64,000 bases of DNA from JAHEAO01 sp942492375 (GTDB lineage: Bacteria > Pseudomonadota > Alphaproteobacteria > Rhodobacterales > Rhodobacteraceae), in assembly GCA_942492375.1 (NCBI GenBank), contig CALOEL010000014.1, positions 372,001 through 436,000 on the forward strand. The letters run 5' to 3'. Made by a program: the position numbers and the translations under genes. Numbering within the stretch: position 1 is the stretch's first letter; every line of letters starts with the position of its first letter. Positions 17,055 to 24,821 of this stretch are shown piece after piece. The notes below the pieces were generated by a model that made no database searches, was not told where the DNA came from, and was given only the letters and a program-made list of their open reading frames with translations.

Positions 17055-18416
17055 ATGAACAAGCAGTCCCAAACGCATGGCCTGACCCGGGCCGCGGCCA
17101 CCCAGGGCACCCATGAGGGCTACATGCCCGGCTTCGGCAATGATTTCGAGACGGAGGCCCTGCCCGGCGCTTTGCCGCAGGGCCAGAACAGCCCGCAGAA
17201 ATGCGAATACGGTCTTTATGCCGAGCAGCTGTCGGGCACCGCCTTCACGGCGCCGCGCGGACAGAACGAGCGGACCTGGTGCTACCGGATCCGGCCTTCG
17301 GTCAAGCATACGTCGCGGTTCGCCAAGATCGACCTGCCATACTGGAAATCCGCGCCGCATATCGATCCGGATGTGATCTCGCTCGGCCAGTACCGCTGGG
17401 ATCCGGTGCCGCATACCGACGACGCGCTGACCTGGCTGACCGGAATGCGGACGATGACCACGGCGGGCGATGTGAACACCCAGGTCGGCATGGCGGCCCA
17501 TATCTACCTGATCACTGCCTCGATGCAGGACGAGTATTTCTACAGTGCCGATTCCGAACTGCTGGTCGTGCCGCAGGAAGGCCGGCTGCGGTTCTGCACC
17601 GAGCTTGGGGTCATCGACCTGGAGCCGAAAGAGATCGCCATCCTGCCGCGCGGGCTGGTCTATCGCGTCGAAGTGCTGGAGGGGCCGGCGCGGGGATTCG
17701 TCTGCGAGAATTACGGGCAGAAGTTCGATCTGCCGAACCGCGGACCGATCGGCGCCAACTGCCTTGCCAATCCGCGCGATTTCAAATGCCCGGTCGCGGC
17801 CTTCGAGGACCGCGACGCCCCAAGTCGCGTGGTGGTGAAATGGTGCGGCGGGTTCCACGAGACGAAGATCGGCCATTCGCCGCTGGATGTGGTCGCCTGG
17901 CACGGCAATTACTGTGCCTATAAGTACGATCTTCGCACCTACAGCCCGGTCGGCGCCCTGTTGTTCGACCACCCCGACCCGTCGATCTTCACCGTGCTGA
18001 CCGCGCCATCCGGCGTCGAGGGCACCGCCAATATCGACTTCGTCCTGTTCCGCGAACGCTGGATGGTGGCCGAGCACACGTTCCGGCCGCCGTGGTATCA
18101 CAAGAACATCATGTCCGAGCTGATGGGCAACATCTACGGCGTCTATGACGCCAAGCCGAAGGGGTTCGTGCCGGGCGGGATGAGCCTGCACAACATGATG
18201 CTTCCGCACGGGCCCGACCGGAACGCCTTCGAGGGAGCGTCGAATGCCGAGCTGAAGGCCGAGAAGCTGGACAACACGATGTCGTTCATGTTCGAGACCC
18301 GCTTTCCGCAGCAGATGACCGCCTTTGCCGCCAAAGAGGCGCCGTTGCAGGACGACTACATCGATTGCTGGACCTCGCTGGAGAAGAAGTTCGACGGAAC
18401 GCCGGGCGTCAAATGA
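17055..18416 (+). CDS. hmgA: Homogentisate 1,2-dioxygenase
   Basis: 453 residues. Opens the ring of homogentisate to maleylacetoacetate in tyrosine/phenylalanine catabolism; a cytoplasmic Fe(II) enzyme. Family segments are YMPGFGNDFETEALPGALP near the N-terminus, HTFRPPWYHKNIMSE and GGMSLHNMMLPHGPD. The iron ligands expected from the human enzyme map to H349, E355 and H385, all present. The ATG at 17055 has GGAGG 7 bases upstream. The downstream fumarylacetoacetate hydrolase-family gene overlaps by 4 bp (ATGA). A promoter with a palindromic operator lies about 50 bp upstream. A maleylacetoacetate isomerase gene is not in this cluster. Confidence 0.97.
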   Translation: MNKQSQTHGLTRAAATQGTHEGYMPGFGNDFETEALPGALPQGQNSPQKCEYGLYAEQLSGTAFTAPRGQNERTWCYRIRPSVKHTSRFAKIDLPYWKSAPHIDPDVISLGQYRWDPVPHTDDALTWLTGMRTMTTAGDVNTQVGMAAHIYLITASMQDEYFYSADSELLVVPQEGRLRFCTELGVIDLEPKEIAILPRGLVYRVEVLEGPARGFVCENYGQKFDLPNRGPIGANCLANPRDFKCPVAAFEDRDAPSRVVVKWCGGFHETKIGHSPLDVVAWHGNYCAYKYDLRTYSPVGALLFDHPDPSIFTVLTAPSGVEGTANIDFVLFRERWMVAEHTFRPPWYHKNIMSELMGNIYGVYDAKPKGFVPGGMSLHNMMLPHGPDRNAFEGASNAELKAEKLDNTMSFMFETRFPQQMTAFAAKEAPLQDDYIDCWTSLEKKFDGTPGVK

Positions 18417-19369
18417 GAGTTGCCTCGCTGAGGGATCACAGCGCCGATGGGCGTCTGGTGATCGTTGCGCCGGATGGCAAGACATGCCGGCCGGCGAAGG
18501 CCCGGACGCTGCAGCAGGCGCTGGACGAGGGCGGGCTGGAGCCGGATGGAGATCTTGTGGCCTTTCACGAGCACCTGTGCCATTCGCCGCTGCCGCGCGC
18601 CTATCAGTTTCTCGACGGGTCGGCTTACGTCAACCACGTGGAACTGGTCCGCAAGGCGCGCGGGGCGGAGATGCCGGAAAGCTTCTGGACCGATCCGCTG
18701 ATGTACCAGGGCGGGTCGGACAGCTTCCTTGCGCCGCATGATCCGATCATCGGCGATCCCGACTGGGGGTTGGATTTCGAGGCCGAGGTGGCGGTGATCA
18801 CCGGGCCGGTGCCGATGGGGGCAAGCCGCGAGGAGGCGACAGCGGCGATCCGGCTGGTGATGCTTTGCAACGACGTGTCCTTGCGCAACCTGATCCCGGC
18901 GGAACTGGGCAAGGGGTTCGGTTTCGTGCAATCCAAGCCCGCCAGCGCCTTCTCGCCGCTGGCGGTGACGCCGGAGGCGCTGCCGGGCTGGCGCGACGGG
19001 CGGCTGCATGGCGCGCTGTGCGTGGATCTGAACGGAGCGCCGTTCGGGCGCGCCGATGCCGGCATCGACATGACGTTCGATTTCCCGACCCTGATCGCCC
19101 ACGCGGCAAAGACGCGGCACCTTGCGGCAGGGACGATCATCGGATCGGGAACAGTCTCTAACAAGGGGGAAAGCGGCCCTGGCCTGCCGGTTTCAGAGGG
19201 CGGCGCGGGCTATTCCTGCATCGCCGAGCAGCGCATGGTCGAGACGATCCTGCGCGGCCGGCCCGAGACCGCTTTCCTGCAGCCGGGCGACCGGGTGCGG
19301 ATCTGGATGGAGGACGGCAATGGGGCCTCTCTGTTCGGCGCAATCGACCAGACCGTGAACGCGCTTTGA
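18413..19369 (+). CDS. Fumarylacetoacetate hydrolase family protein
   Basis: 318 residues with the FAH fold. The acidic metal-binding region is visible at GLDFEAEVAVITGPV, and the core continues through MLCNDVSLRNLIPAELGKGFGF (shown here in two parts: MLCNDVSLRNL, then IPAELGKGFGF) to IIGSGTVSNKG near the C-terminus. Placed directly after hmgA with an ATGA overlap, it most probably cleaves fumarylacetoacetate to fumarate and acetoacetate, the last step of the homogentisate route. The family also includes acylpyruvases and related hydrolases, so the assignment rests partly on context. The ATG at 18413 gives the usual bacterial length; upstream codons of the frame lie inside hmgA. Confidence 0.9.
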   Translation: MRVASLRDHSADGRLVIVAPDGKTCRPAKARTLQQALDEGGLEPDGDLVAFHEHLCHSPLPRAYQFLDGSAYVNHVELVRKARGAEMPESFWTDPLMYQGGSDSFLAPHDPIIGDPDWGLDFEAEVAVITGPVPMGASREEATAAIRLVMLCNDVSLRNLIPAELGKGFGFVQSKPASAFSPLAVTPEALPGWRDGRLHGALCVDLNGAPFGRADAGIDMTFDFPTLIAHAAKTRHLAAGTIIGSGTVSNKGESGPGLPVSEGGAGYSCIAEQRMVETILRGRPETAFLQPGDRVRIWMEDGNGASLFGAIDQTVNAL

Positions 19370-19394
19370 ACAAGCGAATTGCAAGGAGCAGAGC

Positions 19395-20345
19395 ATGGGG
19401 AAAGCCTTTGCCAGCCAGGGCGACCTGACCGAGAAGAAGACCAGCTTCACCGAGATCGGTGACGGGCTTTATGCGTTCACCGCCGAGGGTGATCCGAATT
19501 CCGGTGTCATCATCGGCGATGACAGCGTCATGGTGATCGAGGCGCAGGCGACGCCGCGGCTGGCCCGCAAGGTGATCGAGGAAATCCGCCGTGTCACCGA
19601 CAAGCCGATCACCCATCTGGCGCTCACCCACTATCACGCGGTCCGGGTGCTTGGCGCCTCTGCCTATGGCGCCGGGCAGGTGATCATGTCGGAAACGGCG
19701 CGGGCGATGGTGGTCGAGCGCGGGCAGGAGGACTGGGACAGCGAGTTCGGCCGCTTCCCGCGCCTGTTCGAGGGACACGAGGAAATCCCCGGCCTGACCT
19801 GGCCGACGACCACGTTTCACCGCAGAATGAGTGTCTATCTTGGGAAAAGACGCATCGACCTGATGCACCTGGGACGCGCGCATACGGCCGGCGATATCGT
19901 CATCTACGTGCCGGATCAGAACGTCATGTTCACCGGCGATATCGTCGAGTATCACTCGGCCTGCTATTGTGGCGACGGGCATTTTCACGACTGGCCCAAG
20001 ACGCTTGAGGCGATCCGGGGCTGGAAACTTGACGCCATTGCACCGGGCCGGGGGGAGGCGCTGATGGGGCGCGACATGGTCAACGCCGCGCTGGAGTCCA
20101 CGGCCGATTTCATCACCTCGACCTATGCGCCGGCCGCCAAGGTCGCATTGGGGGGCGGGTCGCTGAAGGACGCCTGGGACGCCGTGCGCGCCGAATGCGA
20201 CCCTAAATTCGCGGATTTCGCGATTTACGAACATTGCCTGCCTTTCAATGTCGCCCGCGCCTTCGACGAGGCACGCGACATCGACACGCCGCGCATCTGG
20301 ACCGCCGAGCGGGACCGGGAGATGTGGGACGCGCTGCAGGGCTAG
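19395..20345 (+). CDS. Metallo-beta-lactamase-fold protein with altered zinc motif
   Basis: 316 residues with the MBL-fold layout: strand-rich start (IGDGLYAFTAEGDPNSGVII), the motif region LTHYHAVRVLG (H79, H81), then HLGRAHTAGD and FTGDIVEYHS. The usual HxHxDH is here HxHxVR: the Asp and third His at positions 83-84 are replaced by Val and Arg. One zinc site, or a different chemistry, is therefore expected. AGGAG lies 7 bases before the ATG. It sits 25 bp after the FAH-family gene and 6 bp before a flavin monooxygenase, so it belongs to the aromatic operon. Its reaction is unknown to me; hydrolysis of a lactone or thioester intermediate is a guess. Confidence 0.8.
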   Translation: MGKAFASQGDLTEKKTSFTEIGDGLYAFTAEGDPNSGVIIGDDSVMVIEAQATPRLARKVIEEIRRVTDKPITHLALTHYHAVRVLGASAYGAGQVIMSETARAMVVERGQEDWDSEFGRFPRLFEGHEEIPGLTWPTTTFHRRMSVYLGKRRIDLMHLGRAHTAGDIVIYVPDQNVMFTGDIVEYHSACYCGDGHFHDWPKTLEAIRGWKLDAIAPGRGEALMGRDMVNAALESTADFITSTYAPAAKVALGGGSLKDAWDAVRAECDPKFADFAIYEHCLPFNVARAFDEARDIDTPRIWTAERDREMWDALQG

Positions 20346-20351
20346 GGCAGG

Positions 20352-21905
20352 ATGGCCTATGCCCATAAGCGCTTCGCCTACGCCGCGCCGCCGGGCCTTC
20401 TGGAGCCGGAGCCGCGCAAACCGGTAGTAATCGTTGGGGCGGGGCCGGTCGGGCTGGCGATGGCGCTTGAACTGGCGAGCCATGGCGTGGCCTCGGTCGT
20501 GCTGGACGACAACGACCGGGTATCGGTCGGGTCCCGGGCGATCTGCTGGTCGAAGCGCTCGCTGGAAATCCTCGACCGGCTGGGGGTCGGCGAACGCTGT
20601 GTCGAGAAGGGTGTGACCTGGAAGGTGGGGCGGACGTTCCACGGCGAGCGTGAGGTGTTCAGCTTCGACCTGCAGCCCGAGCCAGGCGACAAGATGCCGG
20701 CCTTCGTGAACCTTCAGCAATACTATATCGAGCAGTTCCTGATCGAGCGGGCGCAGGCCTCTGATCTGGTCGATCTTCGGTTCAGGAACCGGGTCGAAAG
20801 CGTCTCTGATAAAGCGAATTTCGTCGATATCGAGATTGAGACGCCGGATGGCGCCTACCACCTGCAGGCGGAGTATCTGATCGCCTGCGACGGCGCTAAA
20901 TCGCCGGTTCGGACCATGCTGGGACTGGAGTTTCAGGGGGAGCTTTTCGAGGAACGGTTTCTGATCGCGGATATCGAGATGCGGGCCGACTTTCCCGCCG
21001 AACGGTGGTTCTGGTTCAAGCCGGCGTTTCACAGCGGGCAGTCGGCGCTTTTGCACAAACAGCCCGACGACATCTACAGGATCGACCTGCAATTGGGCTG
21101 GGGCGTGGACCCCGAGGCAGAAAAGCGACCCGAGGCCGTGATCCCGCGGATCGAGCGGATGGTCGGGCATGGCGATTTCAGGCTCGATTGGGTCAGCGTC
21201 TACACCTTCCAATGCAGGCGGCTGGAACGGTTCCTGCATGGCCGCGTGATTTTCGCCGGCGACAGCGCGCATGTGGTTTCGCCTTTCGGCGCGCGGGGCG
21301 GCAATGGCGGGCTTCAGGATATCGACAACCTGGGTTGGAAGCTGGCCGCCGTGTTGCGGGGTCGCGCTGGGCCGGGTCTGCTGGAAAGCTATGACGGCGA
21401 GCGGGTCCAGGCTGCGGATGAGAACATCCGCGCCTCGAGCCGGACGACACGGTTCATGACGCCCGCCGACGGCGCGGAGCGGATCTGGCGCGACGCGGTA
21501 CTGCGGCTGGCCGGCAAAGCGCCCTTCGCGCGGGCCTGGGTGAATTCCGGCCGGCTGTCGCGACCTTGCCGCTATGCGAGTTCGGGACCGGATGAGGCGG
21601 GTCTGCCCGAAGCCGCCGCACCCGGCCAGGTCGCGCCGGACGCGCCGGTGGAGGACGGCTGGTTGCTTGACGGCCTTGGCGGCGAGCCTGTGCTGCTGGT
21701 CTTGGGCATGTCAGCGCCAAGGCTGGCAGGAGCGACCGCGCTGGCGCCCGTGATCACCGAGGATATCCGCGCCCGCTACCTGGGCGATGCGAAGACGGCG
21801 GTCTACCTGGTCCGGCCCGACCAGGTCGTGGCGGCTAGATGGATGACTTATGAGGCCGCCGCGGTAGAGGCCGCGCTCGACGCACTTTGGGAGGGACGGA
21901 TATGA
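20352..21905 (+). CDS. FAD-dependent aromatic hydroxylase (PheA/TfdB or MhpA-like monooxygenase)
   Basis: 517 residues of the class A flavoprotein monooxygenase fold. FAD-binding GAGPVGLAMALELASHG sits near residue 30, the DG motif is CDGAKSPVR, and the GD motif GDSAHVVSPFGARGGNGG is followed by DIDNLGWKLA. Such enzymes use NAD(P)H and O2 to hydroxylate phenolic acids; the closest named group by motif is the 3-(3-hydroxyphenyl)propionate hydroxylase type. In this operon it may make homogentisate or gentisate-like substrates, or act on a side branch. The start 6 bp after the MBL gene and the 4-bp overlap with the next gene place it inside the operon. The substrate cannot be read from the sequence. 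Confidence 0.85.
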   Translation: MAYAHKRFAYAAPPGLLEPEPRKPVVIVGAGPVGLAMALELASHGVASVVLDDNDRVSVGSRAICWSKRSLEILDRLGVGERCVEKGVTWKVGRTFHGEREVFSFDLQPEPGDKMPAFVNLQQYYIEQFLIERAQASDLVDLRFRNRVESVSDKANFVDIEIETPDGAYHLQAEYLIACDGAKSPVRTMLGLEFQGELFEERFLIADIEMRADFPAERWFWFKPAFHSGQSALLHKQPDDIYRIDLQLGWGVDPEAEKRPEAVIPRIERMVGHGDFRLDWVSVYTFQCRRLERFLHGRVIFAGDSAHVVSPFGARGGNGGLQDIDNLGWKLAAVLRGRAGPGLLESYDGERVQAADENIRASSRTTRFMTPADGAERIWRDAVLRLAGKAPFARAWVNSGRLSRPCRYASSGPDEAGLPEAAAPGQVAPDAPVEDGWLLDGLGGEPVLLVLGMSAPRLAGATALAPVITEDIRARYLGDAKTAVYLVRPDQVVAARWMTYEAAAVEAALDALWEGRI

Positions 21906-22087
21906 AGCTGATCGTCACGCCTAATCTGGCGGATCACGATGCGTTTTACGAGGCGCTGCTTGCCCGGCAGAAGGGCAAGAGCGATGCCGAGGCGCTGGCC
22001 TTCGCGGCGGAGCTTGTGATGATCCTGGCCAACCATATCGGCGATGCCGAGGTTCTGGAAGAAGCGCTGCAGCTTGCCGAGCAATAG
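21902..22087 (+). CDS. DUF2783 domain-containing small protein
   Basis: 61 residues: NLADHDAFYEALLARQKG, then EALAFAAELVMILANHIGD and EEALQLAEQ. It is an all-helical small protein that I recognise as DUF2783, found in alphaproteobacteria beside flavin monooxygenases of this type. Its function is unknown. The ATG at 21902 overlaps the monooxygenase stop (ATGA), so tight translational coupling and a helper role for that enzyme are plausible inferences. It is the last gene of the hmgA operon; the convergent SDR gene ends 9 bp away with no obvious terminator between them. Confidence 0.75.
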   Translation: MKLIVTPNLADHDAFYEALLARQKGKSDAEALAFAAELVMILANHIGDAEVLEEALQLAEQ

Positions 22088-22096
22088 GGCGTCGGA

Positions 22097-22846
22097 TCAC
22101 GATTTTCGGGCGAAAAGCCTTTGATAGAGACCTTGCGGCAGGAACTGGCCCACCCGGAAGAACAGCGAAAAGACATAAGGGAAGTCATATTTGAACCCGG
22201 ATCTCTGCATCAGCTTGCAGACGGTCCGTCCTGCCTCTTCCGGTTCCATCAGGAAGGGCATGTCGAAGTCGTTCTTGTCGGTCAGCCGGGTGCGGATGAA
22301 GCCAGGGTTCAGCACCTGCACCTTGACGTCGGTGTTCCAGAGGTCGGACTGGATGTTCTCGGCCAGGTGGATCAGCCCCGCCTTGCTGGCGCCGTAGCCG
22401 ATCGCGCCGGGCAGGCCGCGATAGCCGGCCAGCGAACCGACGAGCACCAGATGCCCGTGCCCGCGCCTGGCGATGCCCGGCACGATGCGGCCGAAGACCC
22501 GAAGCGCGCCCATGAAATTGACATCGGCTATCTTCTCGGCCTTTTCCGCGTCCCATTTCCGTGTTGACATGGGATCATAGGCGCCAGCGAGATAGACGAC
22601 GCCATCGACCTCGCCGACCGTCGCGACGGCATCCTCGACGGACTCGACCGAGGTGACGTCGATGGTGACGACCTCGGGCGACTGGTCGAGCGCGTCGGCG
22701 AGCGAGTTCAGGCGGTCCTGGGACCGGGCCGACAGGACCAGCTTGACGCCCAGCCTGTCCAACTCCTCGGCCAGGCAGCGGCCCAGACCCTCGCTGGCGC
22801 CGATCAGCCAGTATCGTTTGCCGGAAAGTTGTCGCCGGGCCATCAT
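22097..22846 (-). CDS. Short-chain dehydrogenase/reductase of the RpoE-linked operon
   Basis: 249 residues, classical SDR: NAD(P)-binding GASEGLGRCLAEEL near residue 17, the active-site Ser in LVGSLAGY and the YGASK catalytic Tyr-Lys motif. The C-terminal part (DFPYVFSLFFRVGQFLPQG) is hydrophobic and may touch the membrane or bind a lipid substrate. The start overlaps the MFS stop (ATGATG with TGA), making it the last of four tightly coupled genes led by an RpoE-type promoter. Homologues sit at the same place in the Rhodobacter sphaeroides rpoE locus (from memory). The substrate is unknown; a modified fatty acid or a lipid is a reasonable guess from its neighbours. Confidence 0.88.
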   Translation of the reverse strand: MMARRQLSGKRYWLIGASEGLGRCLAEELDRLGVKLVLSARSQDRLNSLADALDQSPEVVTIDVTSVESVEDAVATVGEVDGVVYLAGAYDPMSTRKWDAEKAEKIADVNFMGALRVFGRIVPGIARRGHGHLVLVGSLAGYRGLPGAIGYGASKAGLIHLAENIQSDLWNTDVKVQVLNPGFIRTRLTDKNDFDMPFLMEPEEAGRTVCKLMQRSGFKYDFPYVFSLFFRVGQFLPQGLYQRLFARKS

Positions 22847-24066
22847 GCGGTCGCCTTTTCTGTCTGTCGTGCTGCAAATATCCCGAGTGCGACCAGCTTC
22901 AAGCCGCAGGGCACCAGCGCGTAGAGGACGGAGAGCCGGTCGAGCGCCGCCGCATCGTTGGCCTGTCCGACCGCGAAGCCGGACGCTTCGAGCAGCGGCA
23001 GGACGGTGGCGGCGGCAAGCGCCAGGGTGAATTTCGTGCAGAAGCCCCAGAGGCCGAAGGCGAGGCCGCCATCCTCGCCCAACTCGCCGATGCGGCGGGC
23101 GAAGATCGCCGGCAAGAGCACCATGTCCGCCCCCAGCACCGCGCCCGAGGCGATGCAGATCAGCGCGAAGGCCGTGGACTGGCCCGTGCCCAGCCCGTAG
23201 GCGCCGATGAAGGCGGCGATCGACAGCAGCATTCCGGCGATCAGAACCCGGCGCGGCGACAGGCGTGTCGAAAGCCAGGACCAGACCGGGGCGGAAAGTG
23301 CCGCCGAGACGAAGAACAAGAGCAGATAGACGCCCGCCAGATCCGGCAGGCCCAGACGGTATTCGACGAAGAACAGGAACAGCGTCGAGGTCACCGCGAC
23401 GGGGGCGGCGTTGAAGAGGGCGACGACGAGAAGGCGCCTGATCTCGGGGTCGGACAGCAGATCCTGCCAGTTGGCGCTTGCCGTGGCGATCGGGCCGGAC
23501 CAGGCGGGATGCATCGCGACGCTGGCCAGCAGGCCGAGACCGACGAAGAGCAGGGTGAAGCCGGTGAAGGGGTCCATCCCGGTGAAGCGGCCGATCAGAA
23601 ACGGCGCGACGGCGGCAAGCGACACGCCGGTCAGCGCGCCGGTTTCCCGCCAGCCCGCCAGCCGGACATGGCCACGCGGACCCAGCGCCTCGGCCTGGGT
23701 GATGCCACGGGCGTAGAGCAGGATCGTAAGGAACGAGAACGAGGTGAACAGCACCGTGAGGCAGATCACCATCCACCAGAGGGGAGCGGTCGGGGGCTCG
23801 ATCACGAAGAGCCCGAGCATCCCGAGGCAAAGCCCGGCCGCCCCCACAAGCGCGGCAAACGGCCGGCCGGGCCCGAGCCGACCGGCCAGCCGTCCGAGCA
23901 GCGGGTCCTGCACCACGTCGAGAAGCCGCAGCCCGACCAGCGCCGCGCCGATCGCGCCAAGGCCGATGCCATATTCATCGGCGAAGAATTTCGGCGCGTG
24001 GATGTAGATCGGGATGCCCGCAGCCGCCAAAAAGGCCGCGAACAGCGAATAGCGCGGCAGGATCAT
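22843..24066 (-). CDS. MFS transporter of the glycoside-pentoside-hexuronide type, RpoE-linked
   Basis: 407 residues with about twelve membrane segments. The N-terminus (LPRYSLFAAFLAAAGIPIYIH, residues 3 onward) and the motif LRLLDVVQDPLLGRLAGR are typical of the GPH/MFS_2 group. The ATG at 24066 overlaps the DUF1365 stop by 4 bp, and the gene's own stop overlaps the SDR start, so all are translated as one unit. The frame is open 132 bp further upstream, but that part lies within DUF1365. In a singlet-oxygen operon that handles lipids, it may move a lipid or head group, but the substrate is not predictable from the sequence. Confidence 0.85.
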   Translation of the reverse strand: MILPRYSLFAAFLAAAGIPIYIHAPKFFADEYGIGLGAIGAALVGLRLLDVVQDPLLGRLAGRLGPGRPFAALVGAAGLCLGMLGLFVIEPPTAPLWWMVICLTVLFTSFSFLTILLYARGITQAEALGPRGHVRLAGWRETGALTGVSLAAVAPFLIGRFTGMDPFTGFTLLFVGLGLLASVAMHPAWSGPIATASANWQDLLSDPEIRRLLVVALFNAAPVAVTSTLFLFFVEYRLGLPDLAGVYLLLFFVSAALSAPVWSWLSTRLSPRRVLIAGMLLSIAAFIGAYGLGTGQSTAFALICIASGAVLGADMVLLPAIFARRIGELGEDGGLAFGLWGFCTKFTLALAAATVLPLLEASGFAVGQANDAAALDRLSVLYALVPCGLKLVALGIFAARQTEKATA

Positions 24067-24821
24067 CGGCTGATATCGGTGTCCGGCTCGGCGGGCAGCG
24101 ACCGGAACCGCGCGCCCTTCCACCAGAGCAGCAATGCCTGCCGGTGAATCAGGGCGACGACGCGCAGCGACCCGAGGGGCCGGCGCAGCACCGACCACAG
24201 GATCTGCGCCGATCCCAGCGGCCGGCGGGTTCCAGCCAGCGTCGCCACAAGTCCGCGGTTACCGTCGCGCAGGTCGATGCGGACGCCGAAATGACCCTTC
24301 TGGTAGTCGAAGCGAAAATCGTAGCGGCCCGCGACGTTCTGGAAGGGTGACACGTGGAACACCTTGCGCGCGGTCAGCGTGTCGATGGCGCGGATCGGAC
24401 GCAGGTCGTCATGGGCGCAGAGGTAGGAATGGCGTTGCCCGTAGGTGTTGTTCACCTCGCAGATGACGGCGCGCAGGGCGTCGTCGGCGTCAACCACCAG
24501 CCAGAAGCTGACCGGGTTGAAGAGGTGGCCCAGCACGCGGGGCTGGGCAACCAGCAGAACCCGCATCGCCGCCAATTCGGCCATGCCGTGTTCCTGCAGG
24601 ACCTCGCGGACCCAGGCGGCGCCGCGTCCTTTGCCGGGCGCGCCGCCATGGTCGCGCTGATGGATGGCGGCGAGATTGAAGCGGTCGCGCGACAGCAGCG
24701 CGGGCAGAGGCGTCTCCGCCTCGGGCTCGCTGATCACGTAGTCGAGGCTGTAACGAAAGCTGTTGTTCGGCCCGCCTAGCCGCTTGTGATAGGTGTGGGA
24801 CTGCAGCAGCTCGGGTTTCAT
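24063..24821 (-). CDS. DUF1365 domain-containing protein, RpoE-linked
   Basis: 252 residues of DUF1365. Typical segments are HKRLGGPNNSFRYSLDYV near the start, GHLFNPVSFWLV, EVNNTYGQRHSYL and KVFHVSPFQNVAGRYDFRF. DUF1365 proteins usually lie with a flavin amine-oxidase-like gene and a cyclopropane-fatty-acid-synthase-like methylase and are thought to act in fatty acid modification. In R. sphaeroides, members of the RpoE regulon of this kind have been tied to furan fatty acid synthesis (from memory; which protein does which step is not certain here). ATGA overlaps link it to the genes on both sides. No methylase gene is adjacent in this window. Confidence 0.85.
   Translation of the reverse strand: MKPELLQSHTYHKRLGGPNNSFRYSLDYVISEPEAETPLPALLSRDRFNLAAIHQRDHGGAPGKGRGAAWVREVLQEHGMAELAAMRVLLVAQPRVLGHLFNPVSFWLVVDADDALRAVICEVNNTYGQRHSYLCAHDDLRPIRAIDTLTARKVFHVSPFQNVAGRYDFRFDYQKGHFGVRIDLRDGNRGLVATLAGTRRPLGSAQILWSVLRRPLGSLRVVALIHRQALLLWWKGARFRSLPAEPDTDISR

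Noticed and set aside
19379..19384. TTGCAA half-site before the MBL-like gene, considered as a third MarR operator
   Set aside because: Only one arm of the palindrome is present and it overlaps the ribosome binding site, so it is probably chance.
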